A stretch of DNA of 16,610 bases from Chlamydomonas sphaeroides (taxonomy: Eukaryota; Chlorophyta; Chlorophyceae; Chlamydomonadales; Chlamydomonadaceae). Under the pieces are notes generated by a model, which was given only the letters and a program-made list of their open reading frames with translations, ran no database searches and was not told the DNA's origin. This document shows positions 1 to 6,576 of the stretch, in pieces. The stretch covers positions 1 through 16,610 of the forward strand of contig BDDC01000356.1 in the NCBI GenBank assembly GCA_001662425.1, read 5' to 3'. The position numbers were made by a program, and so were the translations under genes. Every line of letters begins with the position of its first letter. Position 1 is the first letter of the stretch.

Positions 1-105
1 CCTGCCAGCCCTCGCCCTTCCGCACCCTCCTCCTCTCGATCCTCCTTCCCTGCAGCCCCCTCCCCCTCTCGACCCCCTCCCCCTCCCCTTCCCCTTCAGC
101 CCCCA

Positions 106-123
106 ACCTGCCGCGACACCAGC
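106..123 (-). repeat. Duplicate of the DMAP1 exon 3 end plus donor, inside intron 3
   Basis: The 18 bases at 106-123 are identical to 219-236, which span the last 16 bases of exon 3 and its GT donor. The copy sits 113 bp downstream in the following intron and keeps a complete CAG|GT. It may be a decoy or alternative donor. The flanking bases 114-135 also form a 7-bp inverted repeat (GACACCA...TGGTGTC). Confidence 0.75.
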
Positions 124-220
124 CACCCATGGTGTCCCGTGGGCCCGCTAACCCGCCTCCGCACCCCTGTCCCCTCTCGGCGCCCCCCCCCGCTTCCCCC
201 CTCTCCGCTGCCGGCCCCAC

Positions 221-1643
221 CTGCCGCGACACCAGCATCTTCCGCGCCACGCTGTAGTAGCGCTCCTTGAGGTCGTCGATGGAGCGCGCTGGGCCGGGCG
301 CGCCGCCCGCACCCGCGAACTGCGGCGTGGGCCACCAGGGGATGGGGCCGGGGGGCGGGGGCGGGGAGGGCCGGTTGGATTTTCATGGCGTGGCAGGGAG
401 GTGGCGGGGTGCAGGGGCAGGGGAAACCCCGCGCCGTGTTGGGCAGCTGGCATCAGGCCGGCTGGTCGGTACCGCGGGGTGGGGTGGCAGGCGTACCGCC
501 GGGCCCCGGGCTGCCACCGCGGCAGCGCGCTGCTCTGCCGCGGCGCTGCACCGCCTGGCCCCGGGCGCGCAAGGCGCTGCTGCCGCGCGACACGAGGCCG
601 CGGCTGCATGGCCACACGAGGTCGCGGCGCGCCTGCGCCACCCGCAGGCCTGCGGCTGCTGGGCGCAGCCGGGGGCCAGTGCGCCCGCGCGCGAGCGCCC
701 GCAGCGGGCTACGGCAGGAGCCGGCGGGCCCGCCACCGCCACCGCCGGCAGCCAGTGGCGCCAGGATCACCCGGCAAGCGGTCCCGGCGGCGCCGGGCGC
801 CAGCCCTGAGGGGCAGGGGCCGCACACCCCCGCTGCGCCGAGCGACGAGGCCACCGCCTGGCCGGGTAGGCCGTGAGCCAGGCGCCCGGGCGAGGGGGCT
901 GGAGGCGGGGGCGGTGTGTATGTGGCCCGGTGCCGCAGCGGCTCCGCCGCCGCACCTCGTATCGGTCCGCGATGACGTGCCAGCGCAGGTCCAGCTGCTC
1001 GCACAGGTCGTAAAGGTAGTCGGTCTCCTCCCGGCTCCAGTTGCCGCTGTCGGGCCGGATGAGCGCGTCGTACTCCTCCGAGTTGTACTTGTACAGCTGG
1101 ACCTGCGGGCCCGGGGGGAAGGGTGGTGGGTGCGTGGGCAGGCGGGGCAGGGTGCGGCGGCACGTGGCTGCCGGGGCTGCGTGTGGCGCCAGCGCATACC
1201 CTCCCTTCCCGCCCTCCCCTGCCCTGCCCTCCCGGCCACCCCGGTGCCGATCCCCGGCCCCGCCCCCGCTCCACCTTCTTGTTGTACTTGGCGTACGAGT
1301 ACTCGTTGTCGTCGGGCTCCCGGATGACCCCGTTCGCGCCTTTGAAGCACTTGACCCAGTGCAGCAGCTCCAGCCCGTCCGACCGGGCCTGGTTCTTGAA
1401 GGGCTTGCACTGGTACGTCACTATGCCCTTCGTGGATGGTTTGGGCTTCTTGAGGATGTCATTCTTCTTCGCACTGGGCACGAGCTGGCTCTGCACTATA
1501 GGGTGCGCGGCGCCTAAGAGAGCAAAAGCCTCACGAGACATGCCCTCTGGCCGCTTAATTTTCTCCTTCTTGGCGGGGGCCGGCTTGTCATCCTTCTCCT
1601 CTTTGGCCCCGCGGATGCCAAGAATATCTTTGACATCCGCCAT
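221..1643 (-). CDS. DMAP1: DMAP1/SWC4-like chromatin-complex subunit, 5' part (three exons; 3' end beyond window)
   Basis: Three exons splice in phase: 1643-1275 (123 codons), 1102-956 (49 codons) and 319-221 (33 codons), giving 205 residues; the gene runs off the left edge. Donors are AAG|GTGGAG, GAG|GTGCGG and CAG|GTGGGG; acceptors are CGCAG, CGCAG and CGCAG. The N-terminus MADVKDILGI, the stretch PFKNQARSDGLELLHWVK and the SANT/Myb-like block across residues 124-195 (VQLYKYNSEEYDAL, NWSREETDYLYDLC, RWHVIADRYE, RSIDDLKERYYSV) are the DMAP1/SWC4/Eaf2 signature. Family knowledge: this nuclear protein is shared by the NuA4 histone acetyltransferase and SWR1 (H2A.Z exchange) complexes. The start is the first ATG (AGCAGCATGGCGG) with nothing family-like upstream. 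It is transcribed away from the MAEA-like gene across a 557-bp gap. The exon 3 tail and its donor are duplicated at 106-123. Family assignment is firm; whether it serves both complexes here is inference. Confidence 0.93.
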
Positions 1644-2200
1644 GCTGCTAGGGGCCTAGCGGCAGTCAACCAGGTGGCCTTGCACCAAAGGCGCGAGTCC
1701 GGAAAGTCTGTCAGCTCATGTCGGCTCCGAAGCACGTCCAAGTAAATGTTTATAACATGCGGCAGCTCAGTGCGATGCAAGGGAGCGCGAGCGACATGTC
1801 TCGGCAAATAGTGCAATGTAGACCGGGGCCCAGGGCGCCAGGGGCTCTCGGATGCAGCCTAGACGTGACGTTCTGCCCATATACACTGCTAGCAAGCAAT
1901 GCGATACATACCAACGGGCAGCTGAAGCAGCGAGTGCGCAACCCTAGACCCTGCCTCTGGTCCGCTGCAACGTCGCTGGGAAGGAACTGCACCCCGACTT
2001 GCCTGCTAGTCGTAGCTGTGATTGGTAACAGGCGAACTGCAACGAGCGGAGCACGATAAGCGGAGTGCATTGCAAGGCTTGTCCAGAGCTGCTTGTCGCC
2101 TCTATAGGACCCACGCTTACCCGCATCGGCACGTAGCTTTGCCGTTGCGGCAGCTGCCAGCGCCCCGAGGCCGGTGCCCTGGCGGTTGCCGCCACCGGCC
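1644..2200. promoter_or_regulatory. Divergent promoter region between the DMAP1-like and MAEA-like genes
   Basis: These 557 bases separate two start codons pointing away from each other, so both promoters and both 5'UTRs must fit here unless an upstream noncoding exon lies elsewhere. No family-like coding sequence is seen in it. TATA-like candidates are the minus-strand TATAAA at 1755-1750 (about 107 bases before the DMAP1-like ATG) and a weaker plus-strand TATAGG at 2103-2108 (about 95 bases before the MAEA-like ATG). The middle part is less GC-rich than the flanking exons. Confidence 0.6.
1750..1755 (-). promoter_or_regulatory. TATA-like box for the DMAP1-like gene
   Basis: The minus strand reads GTTATAAACATT here. 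Its distance to the ATG at 1643 would leave a 5'UTR of roughly 75-80 bases. This is a motif match only; no transcript evidence is available. Confidence 0.3.
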
Positions 2201-4645
2201 ATGGCGCTGTCGGAGACGCTCGAGGGGCCGCTACTGCGCGTGCCGTTTGAGAGCCTGAAGCGCGCGGCCAAGGACCGCAAGGCACTAACCGACGAGGCCG
2301 CCGACTTTGTCGCTGCGCTCAAGCACCCGCTGCACGCCAGCGCGCCCGCCGGCGATGCCGCGACCATCCGCACACCCGGCCCCGACGCCGCGGCCACGCC
2401 GGCCTCCGACGCCACGCCCGCCCCCGAATCAACGCCCACACCCGGCCCGCCGGACCCGTCTGGCGACACCGAGATGCACGACGCATCCGCCGGCGCCGCA
2501 CCCACCAGCCTGGCATGCCGCGAGGCATCCATCGAGCGGCTGCGGCTGCTGATGTCGCAGCTGCAGGGCGTCAAGCGCAAGCTCGCGGACGTGTCGCGCT
2601 CCGAGGCCGACGACTGCGCGCGCGTCAAGGCGCGCCTCGACTTCCTCGCGACCACGCGCCCGCCGCCGAGCGTGGCCGAGCCGGGCGGCGCGCTGCTCGC
2701 CTGGACGCGGTCGCGCCTCGACATCATGCTAGTCGACCACCTGCTCCGATCCGGTTACCACGACACCGCCGCCAAGCTCGCAGCGTGCGCCGGCATCGAG
2801 CGCCTCACGGACGCGCACATCTTTGCGGGCGCGCGGCGCGTGCTGGAGGCGCTGCTGCGGGGGCACGACGCGGGCCCGGCGCTGGCCTGGTGCGCCGAGC
2901 ACCGGGGGCGCCTGGCCAAGGCCAAGAGCGGGCTGGAGTTCCGGCTGCACGTGCAGCAGTTCAGTGAGTGCGGCTCTGGGCTGGTGGCGCGGGGCCGCGG
3001 GGGCTGGGGGATGCCGCCGGCCTGCCGGCAGGCGCTCCCGCAGGGCCAAGCGGCGCCCGGCCGCGGCATGCGGCCACCCAGGCGCTGCGCTGCAGGCTGG
3101 GGCGGGTGCCGGCCTTCCACACGCGCGGCCCGCATGCGCCCAGCCGCACGCGCCCCTACCGCCCGACTCCGCTCCCGCCGCCCCCATCCCCGCGAACGCG
3201 CGCACATGACAGCTCGCTTCACCCCCGCCCCCGCCTCCACGCGCAGTCGAGCTGGTCCGCAGCCAGCAGCGTCTGGCCGCCATCGCCTACGCCCGCGCCC
3301 ACCTGGCGCCCTGGGCGCCCACCCACATGCGCGACCTGCAGCGCGCGCTGGCGGTGCTGGCCTTTGCGCCCGGCTCGCGAGCGACCTCGGGCTCGGGGCC
3401 CTACGGCGCGCTGTTCGAGGAGCGGCAGGTGCGGCGGGCGCAGGGCCCCGGGGGTGGGGGCGGCAGCTGCGGCGGGCAGCGAGGGTTGCGAGCTGGCGGG
3501 GGCGGGCGGCGGCGGGGCGGGCACGTGGCGTGTGGGGGCACGCCGTGGACTGGGGCCTGGGCGCGGCGTGTTGTATGTCAGTGGGGCTCTGGCCCTAGGC
3601 TGCCGAGCGGGGCGGCGCTGCGGTGGTCCGCGGAGCCGCAATACTGCGGCGCCCGTGCCCGCTCCCGCCTCATCCCTGGCATCCCGGGCTTCCCATGCCG
3701 CCCCGCCCCAGCCCCTGGACTCGCCCCTCCTCCTCGTGCCTAGGGCCTGCCCCCCCCCCCACGCAGTGGCGCTGCCACGCGGAGCTCTTCCTGACCGACC
3801 TGTACCGCCTGCACAGCCTGACGCCCGAGAGCCTGCTCACCGTGCACCTGCAGGTGGGGCACTGGTGTGAACCTGTAATAGATTGATAAAGGTCTATCGA
3901 CCTACCACAATGCTGTGTGTATGGTGCCCCCCGTGCACCTGCTGGTGGGGCAGGGGGGCAGGGCGGTGCGGATGGGTGCAACCGCAGCTGGAATGGCTGG
4001 CTCCACCGCGGCAGCAGCAGCAGCAGCAGCAGCAGCTGCCGGGGCCGTCCGGGCGCAGCTATACCATGCACCGTCAGTCTTCGAACCACCTGCTCCTGCT
4101 CCTATGTGGCGGTGCGCACAGCTACACGCCAGGGCCAGCATTGCGGCCACGCCCAAATCCCAGCTCCCCCGCGCCCACCCCGCGCCCGCTGTCCGCAGGC
4201 GGGCCTGTCGGCGCTCAAGACGCCGCTCAGCGGGCAGCCCGGCGGCAGCCGCGAGGACCCGCTGCGGCTGCCCGCGCTGCAGCGCCTGGCGGGCCCGCTG
4301 CCGTACGCCAAGCACATGCACAGCAAGCTGGTGTGCGCCGTAACGCGCGACATCATGTCGGACGCGAACCCGCCGTACGTGCTGCCCAACGGCATGGTGT
4401 ACAGCCAGCGGGGCATCGAGCTCCTGATCGGCCAACAGCAGCAGCAGCAGCAGCAGGACGCGGCGGCGGCGGCGGGCGGAGGAGGAGGAGGAGGAGCCGG
4501 GCCGGGGCCGAGGGCGAGCGAGGGGCCGGGGCCGGGCAGCGTGGGTCCGGGGCAGGGTGCGCCGTGCGGCGGCGGCTGGGGCGTGTGCCCCGCCACGGGG
4601 CTGGTGTTCCGGCGGGACGAGCTGCGGCGCGCGTACATCGCGTGA
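2201..4645 (+). CDS. MAEA: MAEA/Fyv10/Gid9-like subunit of the CTLH (GID) E3 ubiquitin ligase
   Basis: Four exons join in phase: 2201-2963, 3247-3428, 3767-3853 and 4199-4645 (stop TGA), giving 492 residues. Introns are GT-AG (donors TTCA|GTGAGT, CAG|GTGCGG, CAG|GTGGGG). The ATG at 2201 (GCCACCGGCCATGG) is chosen because the longer frame only reaches a GTG at 2174. Order: N-terminal LRVPFESLKRA; an Ala/Pro/Thr-rich insert (about residues 47-110); a helical segment IERLRLLMSQLQGVKRKL; LisH (about 172-205, MLVDHLLRSGYHDTAAKLA); CTLH (about 206-265, ALAWCAEHRGRLAKAKSGLEF); CRA (to about 350, RALAVLAFAP, AGLSALKTP); C-terminal RING-like domain (363-492, EDPLRLPALQRLAGPLPYAK, HSKLVC, VLPNGMVYS, CPATGLVF). 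In the family, MAEA pairs with RMND5/Gid2 to form the catalytic RING heterodimer that ubiquitinates metabolic and regulatory proteins in cytosol and nucleus. A Gln/Ala/Gly-rich insert of about 48 residues (423-470) splits the RING-like domain. The protein is about 100 residues longer than human MAEA, largely through the two low-complexity inserts. The CxxC that opens the animal RING is absent (EDPLRLPALQ instead), which I recall also for land plants. Intron 3 carries an early polyadenylation-type signal. Confidence 0.95.
3840..3952 (+). repeat. Exon 3/intron 3 junction of the MAEA-like gene and its downstream copy
   Basis: The 22 bases at 3840-3861 span the exon 3 end and donor (CACCTGCAG|GTGGGGCA). 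They recur at 3931-3952 with one mismatch, which changes CAG|GT to CTG|GT. The copy is 91 bp downstream inside intron 3. Confidence 0.75.
3854..3886 (+). promoter_or_regulatory. Possible premature polyadenylation signal with in-frame stop at the start of intron 3
   Basis: TGTAA, the usual polyadenylation signal of volvocine algae, lies at 3874-3878, only 21 bases past the exon 3 donor. If the intron is retained, exon 3 continues for eleven codons (ending EPVID) to a TGA at 3884-3886. The surrounding bases (TAATAGATTGATAAAGG) are unusually AT-rich for this gene. A protein ending here would keep LisH, CTLH and part of CRA but lose the RING-like domain. Use of the signal is inference. Confidence 0.35.
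4011..4036 (+). repeat. CAG microsatellite in intron 3 of the MAEA-like gene
   Basis: An uninterrupted run of eight CAG units plus flanking GC lies within intron 3, about 160 bases before the exon 4 acceptor. It is separate from the coding CAG run in exon 4. Confidence 0.9.
4433..4501 (+). repeat. Coding CAA/CAG run and GCG/GGA runs (poly-Gln, poly-Ala, poly-Gly) in exon 4
   Basis: One CAA and seven CAG codons are followed by Asp, five Ala and seven Gly codons. This low-complexity stretch sits inside the RING-like domain, between the IELLIGQ helix and the CPATG motif, where related proteins have only a short connector. It is expandable by slippage. Confidence 0.9.
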
Positions 4646-5555
4646 GGTGGGGGGGGGGGCGTGGCATGGGCGTGACGCGCTGGTTGCAGATGTCCGGGTG
4701 GGAGGGAGCCCCCGGCCCAGCAGGCTGTACGTCAGCGCACGCGCACGTTTGTCGCGGGGCTGGAGGCGGGCGGGTGCGGAGGGGAGGTGGGGGTTGGGGG
4801 CTTGGTCCTGCGGGGGGCAGGATGGAGCGTGGCGTCGGGAGCGGTGGGGGAGGAGTGTGGGCAGCATGCGGGAGGAGCGGGTCCTGGGTTGGTGCGGGCT
4901 GCGCGTTCGTTGCGGGAGCGGGCTGCTGCTGGTGGGCGCGCACGCCGCTGCGTGTGTGCTGCCGTGCCGGGTGGCCGCCGCATGCGGCTGCAGCGGGCGG
5001 CGGAGGGGCCGGCAGGTGGAGGCAGATGAGGGGCGGTGCAGGAGACGCGGGCACGGCCGTGCCTGCGAGCAGGCGCGGGGCCGCGCGGGGGAGCCGCGTG
5101 AGCTGGGAGCAGGCGCGGGCGCACCGTGGCGAGGCGCGGCTGCCGCAGACACACGACACACGACATGCGAGAACCCAAGCGGGGGACAGGCAGCCGGGGT
5201 CGCTGCCAGCAGCCAGGCAGCCAAGTATCCAGCCTGTTTAAACTTGCTTCGCCGCCTCAACCAGCGCCCCGCTGTCCACACGCACCAGGCCGCGGCTGTC
5301 CCGGTCAGCGCACACGTGTGGGTGTGACGCAGGCACACCTGGCCCGAAGCATTCGCCTGCAAGCACATGCGGGGCGGAGCGGAGGGCCGGCCTAGCCCCC
5401 CGCGAGCCGCCGAGCACAGATCCCCGCAGCGCAGCGCAGCGCAGTGCGCCCAAGTGCGCCGCTGCCTGCTGGCTGCAAACGCCTCCCCTCGGGGCCATTC
5501 ACAGCGCGCGAGGCGCGCACCTGGGGCGCTCGAGGCCGCGTCATGCGGCGTCCAG

Positions 5556-5560
5556 TTACA
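5556..5560 (-). terminator. Candidate polyadenylation signal TGTAA for the pherophorin-type gene
   Basis: This is the only minus-strand TGTAA I find downstream of the predicted stop at 6577 within the window. Using it would imply a 3'UTR of about 1 kb, which is long. A different signal, or a different final exon, is possible. Confidence 0.3.
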
Positions 5561-5622
5561 ACCAACATTTCTTTGCCAAGCAAGGACCCGCGGGCGCACG
5601 TGCGGGTCGCAGCGCATGAAAC

Positions 5623-5636
5623 CAGGAGGCCTCCTG
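5623..5636. repeat. Perfect palindrome CAGGAGGCCTCCTG, copy 1
   Basis: This 14-bp sequence equals its own reverse complement. The same 14 bases recur within the longer palindrome at 6356-6373. It is flanked by repeated GCATGAAA motifs. Confidence 0.8.
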
Positions 5637-6355
5637 CATGAAACAGCGCATGAAAGCCCGCTCGCGGAAACTGGCGGCGCGCCTCGGCCCATGAGGCGGA
5701 GCCACTACAGCGCACGCAGAGGCGCTTGCACACACACAGCCTCGGCTCGTGGCCTCGTACACACCTCGCTAACACCAACACAACGCATGCCCGCCCGCTC
5801 GGCGGGTAGGTCTCGGCGGCGGCCATCCACGCTAGGGTGCTTGCGATGCCGATTCTGCGAGGCTTATGTGAAAATATCGAAAATATCCAAAAGCCCAGCT
5901 AGCAACGCATGCTGCATGGCCACAGCTAAGCTGTGGTCGCGCGCTGGTTGCTGGAGGAAGATGTAGTACGGTACGACAAAGACGTAAGACAGCAACCGTC
6001 AGCAACACATGCGACAGGCGCCGCCCGCGCTGAGCGTCGGGGCCAGCGGCGCGGTTGCGATATACATCAACATTCATAGTTGCATAGCACGCTTTTTGCA
6101 AAGGGCACTGAAGAAGGTCTTCACAGACATGGGGGACCCCTTTTAAAGAATGAGCGGCGCAGCGTCGACGGTCACGATGCAGGCAGGCGCGCGCGCGGTC
6201 GCGCAGTGCCAGCGACCGGACCGTCCATCCCTTGCGTTCTTGACATGCAGTGACAAGGCGAGCAAGCAGCGCGTCGCTTGCAGCGCTTGGCTCCGTCCTG
6301 TGAGTCCTGGGCGAGCAGAGCCGGTGGCTGCACACTCTTCAGCACACGCGCAGCC

Positions 6356-6373
6356 GCCAGGAGGCCTCCTGGC
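6356..6373. repeat. Perfect 18-bp palindrome containing CAGGAGGCCTCCTG, copy 2
   Basis: GCCAGGAGGCCTCCTGGC is its own reverse complement. It lies about 200 bases downstream of the predicted stop codon of the minus-strand gene, so it would be in that gene's 3'UTR. Confidence 0.8.
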
Positions 6374-6576
6374 AGACGCAGCGGCTATCGTCGAGCAGGT
6401 CGCTACGGGCGCATGTCACCTGTGGGACGGACGCATACGTACGCGAGGCAGGGTCAGCGGGGGCGGCAGCTCAGAAGTGTGTGCCAGTGGCTGTGGACCG
6501 TGCGTGGAGCGCGACCCGCGACTCGCCGCCGCGTGTGTCGCTGTCATTCCCTGCACCCCTGCCGCGTGGATCGCAT

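Larger units (their letters stand above)
4646..6576. other. Convergent intergenic region and 3'UTRs
   Basis: No convincing gene is seen in these 1931 bases between the stops of the MAEA-like gene (plus) and the pherophorin-type gene (minus); open frames here have no recognisable sequence. The first 600 bases are G-rich on the plus strand, the usual look of algal 3'UTR/intergenic DNA. I find no plus-strand TGTAA for the MAEA-like gene here, so its polyadenylation site is unassigned. The segment around 5860-6150 is less GC-rich and contains a 9-bp tandem pair (GAAAATATC at 5870-5887). Two copies of a 14-bp palindrome and a hairpin (GACCCGC/GCGGGTC near 5584-5608) are present. Confidence 0.6.

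Noticed and set aside
114..135. Inverted repeat as a terminator or regulatory hairpin
   Set aside because: The stem is only 7 bp and lies inside an intron; it is mentioned only with the junction duplicate.
453..1643. A 396-codon intronless reading of the DMAP1-like gene
   Set aside because: Family similarity stops at the donor after codon 123, and the rest is Pro/Arg-rich intron. The SANT block continues in another frame after the acceptor.
2174..2200. Upstream start of the MAEA-like protein at 2174
   Set aside because: The codon there is GTG. The first ATG in frame is 2201, in a good start context, and the family N-terminus follows it.
3917..4198. Poly-Ser/poly-Gln open frame in MAEA intron 3 as an extra coding exon
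   Set aside because: The family sequence joins exon 3 directly to exon 4 (HLQ-AGLSALKTP). The intervening frame is low complexity and has no family match.
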